A stretch of DNA of 11,081 nt from an uncultured Oscillospiraceae bacterium (GTDB lineage: Bacteria; Bacillota; Clostridia; Oscillospirales; Oscillospiraceae), in assembly GCA_934589665.1 (NCBI GenBank), contig CAKTOJ010000052.1, positions 1-11,081 on the forward strand, given 5' to 3'. Below are positions 1 to 7,600 of the stretch, in pieces (within the stretch, counting starts at the first letter, position 1; every line of letters begins with the position of its first letter). The position numbers and the translations under genes were made by a program. The notes beneath the pieces are model-generated. The model was given only the letters and a program-made list of their open reading frames with translations, did no database searches and was not told the origin of the DNA.

Positions 1-7
1 TGGCAGT

Positions 8-14
8 AAGGAGG
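8..14 (+). promoter_or_regulatory. Shine-Dalgarno AAGGAGG of the enoate reductase
   Basis: A full-length AAGGAGG lies six bases before the ATG at 21 and fixes that start. The promoter must lie upstream of the window. Confidence 0.85.
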
Positions 15-20
15 CTTGAA

Positions 21-1982
21 ATGTCAAACTATTTCCATCTTTTTTCCCCCATCCGTATCCGCAATACCTACATCAAAAACAGGATCGAGTCTGCTCCCAT
101 GTCTGCCAGCGGTGATGTTCCGTTCTACACCCGCGAGGCGTATGAGATGTACAACTCCATCGCCAAGGGCGGCGCCGGCATCGTGACGCTCGGTGAAGCG
201 GGCGTCCATTCCCTGACCGACCATGCCCATCCCACCATGCCGCATCTGGACGACACAACCGTTCTGCCGCGCATGATCCAGACGGTGGACACCGTCCACA
301 AATGGGGCGCGCTCGCATCGGTCGAGCTGACGCACTCCGGCTGCCGTGCGGCCAGCAAGTATCTGCCTGAGGGCGGCTTTGTCATCGGCCCCAGCCCGAT
401 GGAGGCAAACCTTTACGGCGATCCTGTCATTGAAATGGACGAGGCCATGATGGACACCATCGCCGACGCTTACGCCGAGGCGGCGCGTCTGGCACAGTTC
501 GCCGGCTGCGACATCGTCAATGTCCACGGCGGCCACGGCTGGCTCATCAGCCAGTTCCTCTCCGACCTGAACAACCACCGTACGGACAAGTACGGCGGTT
601 CCATTGAAAACAAAGCCCGCTTCCCGCTGATGATCGTCGACCGCATCCGCGCCAAGTGCGGTCCCGGTCTGATCATCGAGTTCCGTTTGAGCGCGGAGGA
701 GGACACGCCGGGCGGCATCCCCATCGAAGAGACGGTCGAGTTCGCCAAGCTGCTCGACGGTCATGTAGACATCATCCACGTCTCCGCCGCGACCTTCCAC
801 GATACCGGTTCGGCGGCACGCATGTTCCCCACGGTATTCTACCCGAGAGGCTGCAACATTGAAAACGCCGCCAAGATCAAGGCGGTCGTCAAAAAGTCTC
901 TGGTCTCCGTGGTCGGCGGCATCAACGATCCTGCCATGATGGAAGAGGCCATCGCGGACGGCAAGGCCGATTTTGTTGTGGTCGGCCGTCAGTTCATTGC
1001 CGACCCCAATTGGCCGAAGAAGGCCCGCTGCGGTCACGCGGACGAGATCAGCAAGTGCATCCGCTGCGAGACCTGCATCAGCGCAGGTTTCATCCCTCAC
1101 GTTCCGTTCTCCTCCGGCGTTCTGCGCTGCTCCGTCAACCCCACCTGGGGCCGCGAGTATGAAAATACCCGCAAGGAAGAGCCGATCGAGCGCGTGAAGA
1201 AGGTGCTCGTGGCCGGTGGCGGCCCCGGCGGCATGGAGGCCGCGATCACGGCCGGACACCGCGGCCACAAGGTCATTCTCTGCGAGAAGAGCGATCATCT
1301 GGCCGCCAACCTCGACTATGCCAAGCAGATCCCCTTCAAGAAGGATCTGGTGGAGTTCCTCAAGTCGCAGGAGATCAATCTTCAGCGCACGCCCAATGTC
1401 GAGCTGCGCCTGAACACCGCTGTGACGGAAGAGATCATCCGTGCCGAGCAGCCTGACGTTCTTATCGTCGCCTGCGGCGCCGAGCCTGTCACGCCGCCGA
1501 TCCCCGGTCTTGATCAGCCTCATGTCCACCACATCACCGATCTTTTCAAGAAGAACATTGATGTCGGTGAAAAGGTCGTCATCATCGGTGGTGGTCTGGC
1601 CGGCTGCGAGGAGGGTCTGGGTCTCGCGTGGCGCGGCAAGGATGTCACCATCGTTGAAATGCGCGACGGTCTGGCCAAGGACGCGCCCTATATCCACTGG
1701 AGACATCTGCTCACCAAGCTCAATGAGTCCCTGCATTCCTACTGCTCGGCCAAGGTTCTCTCCGTTGAGCCGAACGGCGTGAAGATCGTCGATTCCGACG
1801 GTACGGAGCGCCTGCTTGAGGCAGACACCGTTCTCTACGCCACCGGCATGAAGGCCGCATCCGAGCGCTTTGACGCCTGGCACGACCTTGCTGACGAGGT
1901 CATTCTCGTCGGCGACAGCCGCCGCTCCTCGAAGATTCTTGACGCCATGCGCACGGGCTACTGCGCTGGCCTCACGATCTGA
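21..1982 (+). CDS. OYE-family NAD(P)H:flavin/Fe-S enoate reductase (2-enoate reductase / BaiCD-BaiH type)
   Basis: A 653-aa soluble flavoenzyme of the 2-enoate / 2,4-dienoyl-CoA reductase group, which passes hydride from NAD(P)H through FAD and a [4Fe-4S] cluster to FMN to reduce an activated C=C bond. Residues 1-345 form the FMN-binding TIM barrel, with HGGHGWLISQFLS (169-181) and the family signature RTDKYGGS (187-194). Cysteines 346, 349, 352 and 370 are the cluster ligands. Two Rossmann folds follow: GGGPGG (399-404) and GGGLAG (523-528), and the FAD-closing GD is at 631-632. Length is normal for the family. The start is supported by AAGGAGG at 8-14, six bases ahead. Oddities are Trp174 where relatives usually have Tyr, and C-x2-C-x2-C-x17-C spacing. 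The substrate (cinnamate-like acid, bile-acid enone, other enoate) cannot be read from sequence. No partner gene is visible on its 5' side. Confidence 0.92.
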   Translation: MSNYFHLFSPIRIRNTYIKNRIESAPMSASGDVPFYTREAYEMYNSIAKGGAGIVTLGEAGVHSLTDHAHPTMPHLDDTTVLPRMIQTVDTVHKWGALASVELTHSGCRAASKYLPEGGFVIGPSPMEANLYGDPVIEMDEAMMDTIADAYAEAARLAQFAGCDIVNVHGGHGWLISQFLSDLNNHRTDKYGGSIENKARFPLMIVDRIRAKCGPGLIIEFRLSAEEDTPGGIPIEETVEFAKLLDGHVDIIHVSAATFHDTGSAARMFPTVFYPRGCNIENAAKIKAVVKKSLVSVVGGINDPAMMEEAIADGKADFVVVGRQFIADPNWPKKARCGHADEISKCIRCETCISAGFIPHVPFSSGVLRCSVNPTWGREYENTRKEEPIERVKKVLVAGGGPGGMEAAITAGHRGHKVILCEKSDHLAANLDYAKQIPFKKDLVEFLKSQEINLQRTPNVELRLNTAVTEEIIRAEQPDVLIVACGAEPVTPPIPGLDQPHVHHITDLFKKNIDVGEKVVIIGGGLAGCEEGLGLAWRGKDVTIVEMRDGLAKDAPYIHWRHLLTKLNESLHSYCSAKVLSVEPNGVKIVDSDGTERLLEADTVLYATGMKAASERFDAWHDLADEVILVGDSRRSSKILDAMRTGYCAGLTI

Positions 1983-2015
1983 TATCTCTTTTATGCACAC
2001 AAAGCTCCTCACAGG

Positions 2016-2052
2016 GTCAGGGCCGCAGCATAGCTGCGGCCCTGACTTTTTT
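2016..2052 (+). terminator. Rho-independent terminator of the enoate reductase
   Basis: A perfect 14-bp GC-rich stem (2016-2029 with 2033-2046) closes a 3-base ATA loop and is followed at once by six T. It lies 33 bases after the reductase stop, so the reductase is the last gene of its transcript. Confidence 0.95.
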
Positions 2053-2091
2053 GCTTTTGCCAAAAAGCTTCCATATGTATATCGACAGAAA

Positions 2092-2127
2092 GAAAGCCCC
2101 TGATTTCAAAAGAAATCAGGGGCTTTC
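2092..2127 (-). terminator. Terminator of the MgtC-MgtC-MFS operon
   Basis: A perfect 16-bp stem (2092-2107 with 2112-2127) with an AAAA/TTTT loop lies 31 bases beyond the transporter stop. Read on the minus strand it is followed by a T-rich stretch (TTTCTGTC), weaker than a full T-tract. It sits back to back with the terminator of the converging reductase, so both transcripts end inside about 110 bp. Confidence 0.85.
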
Positions 2128-2157
2128 CGGTGCAAGCTGTAATAATGATAAATGATA

Positions 2158-3369
2158 TCAGCATCGATCCGGCGACACAGTGGGAAACACTTTTGCTCCA
2201 ACAAGGGACAACGCCAGACCAAGCACAGTCAGCGCCATCCAGCACGACGGCAATGCGATCCAGCCAAAGCGTGTAAGGAGCGAGCCGAGCGTACCGGACA
2301 TCATCGATGCACCCACATAGGTAGAAAAATCGAAGACCCCGACCAGCGTGGAAACAATGTTGCGTCTGGCAAAATACATGGGGAAATAGGAGATCATGTA
2401 CCAGTTGCTTGCATTGATCACAGCAATAAGCGCGGCAATGAGCAGAACCGTGACGATGGAGGTATGCTCGCCCATCGAGAGCATGACTGCCGTGATCGCG
2501 CAGGAGACGGCAAGCATTGCCGTAAGCGAATGCCGCACATTATCATGAAAAACGCCCAGCATCGCACGCGCCATAAAGACGCCCGCCAGCTTTGCAAAGG
2601 GAATAAGCACAAGAAGGAACAGGGAGCTGCTGCCAAGATCCAAAACGCTTGTGAATATTTTAGGCAGCCAGAAAACCGCTCCCTCCTGAATCGCACCGAC
2701 CGTCAGGCACAGCGCGCAGACGAAAAAGAGCCTCTCATGCAGAAAATCCCGCGCGATCTGTCCGAGCGGCGGCGTGCTCTTTCGCTCGCCCGTCTCCGCC
2801 TCAAACGGCATCCTGCACGACATCACATACCATGCAAGGATCAAAAGAAGCGCGATGATCCCCGGCACCAGAAAATAGGGCATAAATGTACAGGTCTGAA
2901 ACAGATTGCTCAAAACAACCCACGACAGCAAATATCCGGTTACGGAACAGGTGGACATGATCGTGGTAATGTTCTTTCTCTGCTCCGGCAGGGAGCAGGC
3001 CGCCAGCAGGCGCAGCAGCGTGCTCCAGAACATCGACTGGCAGAAGCCGTTGAGCCCCCACAGCAGCAGGAATACCGGTCCGGAGCGCTGCAATGCCAGC
3101 ACCACAGTGATCGTACCCGTCATCGTCAACGCCAGTATCAGAAAGCGGTGCGGGTTCACACGGTCACCAATCGCGCCGTTCACCAGCTGTCCGACCGCGT
3201 AAGTGACAAAATAGATAGAGCTTGCGATGCCGAGATACTCTGTGCTCACTGTCAGTCCGACCGACAGCTTGTCGAGCGCCGTGGAAATATTGACACGGCA
3301 CAGGTAGGCCACCATATAGGTCGCCCATGAGAGCAGCAGAACCAGCCGCAGTTTCTTCTTCTGATCCAT
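2158..3369 (-). CDS. MFS transporter, organophosphate:Pi antiporter (GlpT/UhpT)-like
   Basis: A 403-aa polytopic inner-membrane protein with about 12 hydrophobic helices, typical MFS length. Near the N-terminus, YLCRVNIS (22-29) places Arg25 where GlpT has its substrate-phosphate arginine, and GDRVNPHRFL (68-77) matches the GDR-x-NPR loop between helices 2 and 3 of the OPA family. By family it may exchange a phosphorylated or anionic metabolite for phosphate, but the substrate is not determined. The start ATG has AAAGGAG (3376-3382) six bases upstream. It is the last gene of a three-gene minus-strand operon, only 35 bp after the proximal MgtC-family gene. A plain MFS exporter of another subfamily is the main alternative. 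Confidence 0.82.
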   Translation of the reverse strand: MDQKKKLRLVLLLSWATYMVAYLCRVNISTALDKLSVGLTVSTEYLGIASSIYFVTYAVGQLVNGAIGDRVNPHRFLILALTMTGTITVVLALQRSGPVFLLLWGLNGFCQSMFWSTLLRLLAACSLPEQRKNITTIMSTCSVTGYLLSWVVLSNLFQTCTFMPYFLVPGIIALLLILAWYVMSCRMPFEAETGERKSTPPLGQIARDFLHERLFFVCALCLTVGAIQEGAVFWLPKIFTSVLDLGSSSLFLLVLIPFAKLAGVFMARAMLGVFHDNVRHSLTAMLAVSCAITAVMLSMGEHTSIVTVLLIAALIAVINASNWYMISYFPMYFARRNIVSTLVGVFDFSTYVGASMMSGTLGSLLTRFGWIALPSCWMALTVLGLALSLVGAKVFPTVSPDRC

Positions 3370-3404
3370 ATTCGTCTCCTTTCCCCGCCGCGCACGGCAA
3401 ACCG

Positions 3405-4100
3405 TCAGATCTCCTCGACGTTGATGACGCCTTCCATTGCGCAGATATCCGAAATGATCGCGCTGGCTGAATACTGCTTATTCAGGTGCAGCGTAAAGAG
3501 CGCGCAGGCCACATCGTTCTTTTCGCAGCCCGGCTGTCGAGTAATCTCCATGTTGGAGACCTTGATCTGCCGGTCGCGGTAGAGCTTGAGCACTCGGTCA
3601 AGCGCCGAACGATCCTCATATTCCATATAGAGGTTGATCTCCGGCGCATTGGCCATGATGTGATACTCCAGCTTGGAAAACAGCAGCTCCGCCAGCAGGA
3701 TCAGCCCTGTAGTCAGCAGACCGCCCTCGTAAAAACCCGCGCCGATGGCAAGGCCCACAATGGCGACTGTCCACAGTCCGGCCGCTGTCGTCAGACCCTT
3801 GACGCGCTGGCGCCGCGTGACGATGATCGTACCTGCGCCGATAAAGCCCATACCGGCGACAACGCCCGCGCCCAAGCGGGCTGCGTCAAGATAATAGCGC
3901 ATATACACCAGCCAGAACTCACTTGTCAGCGTGGTCATCGCCGCGCCGAGACAGATAAGAATATGCGTGCGGAAGCCGGCGCTGCGGCGCTTGAACTCGC
4001 GTTCAATGCCGACGATGCCGCCGCACAGCGTACTTAAAATCAGGCGAAAGGCAACGGAAGCAAGCGTGATCTCCCGCAGGCCGTCAAAAATAGATAGCAT
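3405..4100 (-). CDS. MgtC/SapB family membrane protein (proximal to the transporter)
   Basis: A 231-aa protein with the canonical MgtC membrane domain: GGIVGIERE (27-35), AGFRTH (41-46), then a glycine-rich GMGFIGAGTIIV segment and KGLTTAAGLW. About 80 C-terminal residues form an ACT-like cytoplasmic domain, as in long MgtC proteins. Members are linked to Mg2+ limitation, acid tolerance, control of ATP synthase and, in some lineages, phosphate uptake; which applies here is unknown. The start ATG is preceded by AGGAGG (4111-4116), ten bases away. That site overlaps the TGA of the upstream paralogue (TGAGGAGG), so translation is probably coupled. It keeps the conserved ERE triplet that the paralogue has lost. 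Confidence 0.9.
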   Translation of the reverse strand: MLSIFDGLREITLASVAFRLILSTLCGGIVGIEREFKRRSAGFRTHILICLGAAMTTLTSEFWLVYMRYYLDAARLGAGVVAGMGFIGAGTIIVTRRQRVKGLTTAAGLWTVAIVGLAIGAGFYEGGLLTTGLILLAELLFSKLEYHIMANAPEINLYMEYEDRSALDRVLKLYRDRQIKVSNMEITRQPGCEKNDVACALFTLHLNKQYSASAIISDICAMEGVINVEEI

Positions 4101-4115
4101 AGCGACTCTCCCTCC

Positions 4116-4841
4116 TCAGATCTCGTCGATCATGGTAACGCCCTTGACCTCAGACAGCGCCGCAAGAATCTGCGGATGCTGCTGGTGGTTCTCAAGCCGG
4201 ACGCTGAGCACCGCGCTGGGATAGCGGTGATGCTCCTCCCCGCCTCGGTCGATCTCAACGCTGTAGATCTGCACGCCCTGCGCCTTGACGCGGGCAAGAA
4301 GCGTACCAATCTCATCGAGCGATTTGAGCTCCACGTAAATGTTCATATTGCGCGCGTTCTCCAGCAGATACACCTCCACCATCGGCAGGAAGTGAATACA
4401 AAGGAACATCAGCACAAAGGCGATGATAACGCACTCATAAAAGCCCGCGCCGATGGCGATTCCCATGCAGGCAGACGCCCACAATCCGGCGGCGGTCGTC
4501 AGGCCCTTGACCTCCTGCCGGCCGGTGACGATGATCGTACCGGCGGCGAGGAAACCGATGCCGCTGTAGACCTTTGCGCCAAAACGGCTCACGTCCACCT
4601 GCTTGCCGGTCGTTGCGGCGATTTCCGCCCAAACCGTACCGAGCTGGACAAACAGATACTGACTCATAATGCTCGTCAGCGCTGAACCGAGACAGACGAG
4701 CATATAGGTGCGAAAGCCCGCCGCGCGGTGCTTGCGTCCGCGCTCAAGGCCGATCATGCCGCCGAGCAGCATGGCGAGCACCAGCCGCAGCAGCACTGAC
4801 GCAAAATTCAGCTGGCGGAAATAATCCAGACTGCTTATCAC
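4116..4841 (-). CDS. MgtC/SapB family membrane protein (operon-leading paralogue, GTG start)
   Basis: A 241-aa second MgtC-family protein, with GGMIGLERG (27-35), AGFRTY (41-46), GIGFLAAGTIIV and KGLTTAAGLW, and a C-terminal ACT-like domain. The frame stays open far upstream to 5516, but that part is antisense to the YcxB-like gene. I start at GTG 4839-4841 because AAGGAGG lies eight bases before it, and because from this point the first 60 residues align without gaps to the neighbouring paralogue's ATG start. It has Gly35 where the family has Glu (ERE to ERG), and a longer loop between helices 2 and 3 (WAEIAATTGKQVDVS). It leads the minus-strand operon with the second MgtC gene and the OPA-like transporter. 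No convincing minus-strand promoter could be picked out in 4842-4961. Confidence 0.88.
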   Translation of the reverse strand: MISSLDYFRQLNFASVLLRLVLAMLLGGMIGLERGRKHRAAGFRTYMLVCLGSALTSIMSQYLFVQLGTVWAEIAATTGKQVDVSRFGAKVYSGIGFLAAGTIIVTGRQEVKGLTTAAGLWASACMGIAIGAGFYECVIIAFVLMFLCIHFLPMVEVYLLENARNMNIYVELKSLDEIGTLLARVKAQGVQIYSVEIDRGGEEHHRYPSAVLSVRLENHQQHPQILAALSEVKGVTMIDEI

Positions 4842-4849
4842 ACTGCATT

Positions 4850-4856
4850 CCTCCTT
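4850..4856 (-). promoter_or_regulatory. Shine-Dalgarno deciding the GTG start of the leading MgtC gene
   Basis: AAGGAGG on the minus strand, eight bases before GTG 4841. It is the only strong ribosome site in the long open frame and overrides the ATG choices further upstream. Confidence 0.85.
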
Positions 4857-4887
4857 CGGATCGTTTTCAGAAATCAAGAATGTTCTC

Positions 4888-4917
4888 TTGCAAAATTCGC
4901 GTTCTATCCCGTATAAT
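4888..4917 (+). promoter_or_regulatory. Sigma-70 promoter of the YcxB-like gene
   Basis: TTGCAA (4888-4893), an 18-bp spacer and a perfect TATAAT (4912-4917). Transcription would begin near 4924, giving a leader of about 38 nt before ATG 4962. It lies inside the 120-bp divergent region shared with the MgtC operon. The -35 box TTGCAA is its own reverse complement. Confidence 0.8.
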
Positions 4918-4946
4918 GGAAACATCATTCGGCAGACCGCTGCCGC

Positions 4947-4953
4947 AGAAAGG
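4947..4953 (+). promoter_or_regulatory. Shine-Dalgarno deciding the start of the YcxB-like gene
   Basis: AGAAAGG lies eight bases before ATG 4962. A GTG at 4953 opens the same frame three codons earlier but overlaps this site, so the ATG is preferred. Confidence 0.7.
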
Positions 4954-4961
4954 TGTTCCAT

Positions 4962-5495
4962 ATGCAATCGATCGATATATCCTATACCGTCACTGTTTCC
5001 GACTTTCGCAAGGCGACCTATTACGGCCTCTTCCTGCGTCACCGCCGCGCCCTGCAGATTATGTTCCTTGTGCTCGGCTTTTCTGTGCTCTACGCCATCG
5101 GCGGCGCACTCGGCCTCGGGACGGTCAATTATCTGGTCTTTTTTCTGGCGCTTGCCTACCTCATCTGGGGGCTTCTCCTCTTCGCAGGTGCGGAAAAGGG
5201 GATCAAGCACTTTCTCGCCTCGCCTCAAACAACACTCGGCTGCGAGTACCTCGTCTCCATCGACGAGCATCATATTCGCATCCGCGTTCCGGCCAAAAAG
5301 GGCGATGTTTCTCTTCTCATCAAAAAGCTTGCGTGCGCGTATGAGCTCAGCTCCATGTATCTGCTCTACGTCAGCACGCAGGAGGTCTATCTTCTTCCCA
5401 AACGCGCTTTGACCGCGGAACAGGCCGCTGCGCTGCGCGGACTGCTTCATAAAACGCTCGTAGATCGGTTTTCCAGCCGCTTCATCAAGTGCTGA
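4962..5495 (+). CDS. YcxB-like family membrane protein
   Basis: A 177-aa protein with two hydrophobic helices (about 31-53 and 56-75) joined by a short turn, after a cytoplasmic N-terminal segment. A C-terminal soluble domain of about 95 residues ends in the pattern usual for YcxB-like proteins: a strand (LLYVSTQEVYLLPKRAL, 134-150), then EQAAALRGLLHK. The family has no established biochemical function. The gene is monocistronic, with its own promoter and terminator, and is divergent from the MgtC operon across 120 bp. That arrangement allows shared regulation but does not prove it. Recognition rests on topology and the C-terminal motif. Confidence 0.8.
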   Translation: MQSIDISYTVTVSDFRKATYYGLFLRHRRALQIMFLVLGFSVLYAIGGALGLGTVNYLVFFLALAYLIWGLLLFAGAEKGIKHFLASPQTTLGCEYLVSIDEHHIRIRVPAKKGDVSLLIKKLACAYELSSMYLLYVSTQEVYLLPKRALTAEQAAALRGLLHKTLVDRFSSRFIKC

Positions 5496-5515
5496 ACCGA
5501 TCAGGGTAAATTTCA

Positions 5516-5554
5516 AGAAGTCGGAAAGCTCTCGCTTTCCGACTTCTCTTTTTT
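5516..5554 (+). terminator. Terminator of the YcxB-like gene, possibly bidirectional
   Basis: A perfect 14-bp stem (5516-5529 with 5534-5547), a TCTC loop, then C and six T. It starts 21 bases after the YcxB-like stop. The converging TRAP permease stops only 17 bases away. On the minus strand the stem is followed by a weak U-tract (TGAAATTT), so it may also end the TRAP operon, less efficiently. Confidence 0.93.
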
Positions 5555-5570
5555 CATGGGGGAAGCCGCC

Positions 5571-7517
5571 TTATTTCACTTCCGCACCAGCTGCCTTGCG
5601 ATTTTCAATGCGGGTGATGATAAACACCGCCGCAACGCCGACAATACCGATAATATCGGTCAGATTGCCGGGAATCACGAGGCACAGACCGGCCGCACAG
5701 GAGAGCAGTCGGAGCGGCATGGGGAGCTTACCGTTGAGGTAGCCGATAAAGCCGCCGCCGATGCCGATAAGGCCGATGATCGCGGTAAGGATCATGGGCA
5801 GCGCCTCAAGGAACGTACCGCCAATCATGATCATCTTCGGATTGAGCGCAAACATATACGGGATCAGGAAGGCCGCGATGGCCAGCTTGGTCGCGTTAAC
5901 GCCCGTCTTAAAGGCATTGCCCTTGGCGATGGCCGAACCTGCATAGGCCGCCAGCGCCACTGGGGGCGTGATGTCGGCCACGATACCGAAATAGAAGCAG
6001 AACATATGCGCTGCCAGCAGGGGGATGCCCGCCTTAATCAGGATCGGCGCGGCGATCGTGGAGGTGATGAGGTAGTTGGACGTCGTGGACACACCCATGC
6101 CGAGGAGCAGGGAGGTGAACATGGCGCACACGAGGGCAAGGAACACATTATTGCCGACAAGATCGAAAATACCGGAGCCGATGCGCTGGCCCAGACCGGT
6201 CAGCGTGACCATGCCGATGATGATACCGGCAGTCGAGCAGGCGGTAGCCACGGAGATCACGCTGCGCGCCGCCTGCGGCAGGGCGTTGAAGATCTGGAGG
6301 AAAGGCACGCGCGTTCCCTTACGCAGATAGGGGACGACCACGCAGATCACGCAGCCGAGGAGCGCCGCGCGCGTAATGGTAAAGCCGGCAAGCATGAGGT
6401 AGATAATTGCGACCAGCGGCAGGATCAGGTGGCCCTTCTCGCGCATGAGCGGCCCGACCTTGGGCAGCTTCTCGCGCGGCAGCCCCTTGAGACCGAGACG
6501 CTTTGCCTCCAGATGCACACTGATCCAGATACCGGTGAAGTACAGCAGCGCGGGGATAATGGCGATCATCATCAGCTGACGGTACGGCACATTGCAGGTC
6601 TCAGAGATCAGGAAAGCCGCAGAGCCCATGACAGGCGGCATGATCTGGCCGCCTGTGGAGGCCGCCGCTTCCACCGCGCCGGCAAATTCCGGCTCATAGC
6701 CAAGGGACTTCATCATCGGGATGGTAAAGGAACCGGTGGACACCGTGTTTGACACGGAGGAACCAGAGACCGTACCCTGAAGTGCAGAGGAGAGGACCGC
6801 GACCTTAGCCGGACCGCCGGCCGCCCAGCCGGCGAGCGCGTTGGCCAGATCAATGAAGAACTGGCCGATGCCGGTCTTTTCCAGGAACGCACCGAAGAGG
6901 ATGAAGAGGAAGATATAGGTCGAGCAGACACCGAGCGGGTTACCGATCACGCCCTCGGTCGTGATAAAGAGGTGCGTGATGATGCGCTTGAGCGCAAAGC
7001 CGCGGTGCTGCAGGAAGCCGGGCAGATACTTGCCCACCATGCCGTAGATAAAGAAGCAGGATGCGATAATCACGATCGGCGGGCCAACAACGCGCCAGCA
7101 GGCCAGCAGCACAAGCGCGATGCCAAGACCAGCCATGATTGTATCAAGCGTGGTGTAGGAACCGGCGCGGAACTGCAGCGCGGTATAATTCACAATAAAG
7201 TAACCGGCCACGCAGGCAAATGTGGCGGCCAGAACGCAGTCATACCAGGGGAGCTTGCGGCGATCCGCCTTCTGCGTTGCGGGGTAGAGGATGTAGGCCA
7301 TGGTGATTGCCAGGCCGAGGTGGGTATAACGCAGGATCTGGAGGGGCACCTTGTTGGAAATAGACGCGTAAAGCTGGAACAGCGCCCACAGCGTCAGCAC
7401 AACCTTGATGATCTTATCCCCTCGTTCGGAAAAGATTTTATACTTTGACTCGCGGTCGATCGATTCCAGATCGATCTCTTCGGGAGCCACAGGCTTTTTC
7501 TTCTTGAACAGTGCCAT
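5571..7517 (-). CDS. TRAP transporter fused permease (DctQM type, TAXI partner)
   Basis: A 648-aa multi-spanning membrane protein joining the small DctQ-like and large DctM-like TRAP subunits in one chain, as in TAXI-type systems (family length about 600-700). The basic N-terminus (MALFKKKK) is followed by about four helices, then the large permease with SGSSVSNTVSTG (251-262) and GGQIMPPVMG (289-298), both hallmark loops of this family. It should drive ion-coupled uptake of an organic acid delivered by the lipoprotein encoded just upstream. I start at ATG 7515-7517, with AAGGAG (7529-7534) eleven bases upstream. An in-frame ATG at 7539-7541 gives 656 aa but has no ribosome site. A stem-loop separates it from the binding-protein gene. 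Confidence 0.92.
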   Translation of the reverse strand: MALFKKKKPVAPEEIDLESIDRESKYKIFSERGDKIIKVVLTLWALFQLYASISNKVPLQILRYTHLGLAITMAYILYPATQKADRRKLPWYDCVLAATFACVAGYFIVNYTALQFRAGSYTTLDTIMAGLGIALVLLACWRVVGPPIVIIASCFFIYGMVGKYLPGFLQHRGFALKRIITHLFITTEGVIGNPLGVCSTYIFLFILFGAFLEKTGIGQFFIDLANALAGWAAGGPAKVAVLSSALQGTVSGSSVSNTVSTGSFTIPMMKSLGYEPEFAGAVEAAASTGGQIMPPVMGSAAFLISETCNVPYRQLMMIAIIPALLYFTGIWISVHLEAKRLGLKGLPREKLPKVGPLMREKGHLILPLVAIIYLMLAGFTITRAALLGCVICVVVPYLRKGTRVPFLQIFNALPQAARSVISVATACSTAGIIIGMVTLTGLGQRIGSGIFDLVGNNVFLALVCAMFTSLLLGMGVSTTSNYLITSTIAAPILIKAGIPLLAAHMFCFYFGIVADITPPVALAAYAGSAIAKGNAFKTGVNATKLAIAAFLIPYMFALNPKMIMIGGTFLEALPMILTAIIGLIGIGGGFIGYLNGKLPMPLRLLSCAAGLCLVIPGNLTDIIGIVGVAAVFIITRIENRKAAGAEVK

Positions 7518-7528
7518 CGGATCTTTTT

Positions 7529-7534
7529 CTCCTT
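7529..7534 (-). promoter_or_regulatory. Shine-Dalgarno deciding the TRAP permease start
   Basis: AAGGAG on the minus strand, eleven bases before ATG 7517. The upstream ATG at 7541 has only CTTTTCCCTATA in front of it, with no match to the anti-SD. Confidence 0.6.
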
Positions 7535-7553
7535 CACTCATTATAGGGAAAAG

Positions 7554-7584
7554 CAGTGAGGGCAGGGAGCGCCTGCCCTCACTG
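7554..7584 (-). promoter_or_regulatory. Intercistronic stem-loop between the TRAP binding protein and permease
   Basis: A perfect 13-bp GC-rich stem (7554-7566 with 7572-7584) and a 5-base loop, followed on the minus strand by GCTTTTCCC. It lies 16 bases after the binding-protein stop and just before the permease ribosome site. It looks like a leaky terminator or an mRNA 3'-end stabiliser, which would make the binding protein more abundant than the permease, as is common in binding-protein operons. Confidence 0.75.
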
Positions 7585-7600
7585 TTAAAACGGCGGGTAC

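Noticed and set aside
24..2063. A 679-codon open frame antisense to the enoate reductase.
   Set aside because: It mirrors codon bias of the GC-rich sense gene, has no family features, and runs through the terminator hairpin.
2152..3330. A 392-codon plus-strand frame opposite the MFS transporter.
   Set aside because: It is very rich in Arg, Gln and His, the usual shadow of a hydrophobic gene, and has no ribosome site.
4842..5516. A 225-codon N-terminal extension of the leading MgtC protein.
   Set aside because: It is antisense to the YcxB-like gene, not hydrophobic like MgtC, and a strong ribosome site plus paralogue alignment place the start at GTG 4841.
5556..6752. A 398-codon plus-strand frame opposite the TRAP permease.
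   Set aside because: Its composition (His, Arg, Asp, Gly repeats) is typical of the complement of membrane-protein codons, and it overlaps a terminator at its start.
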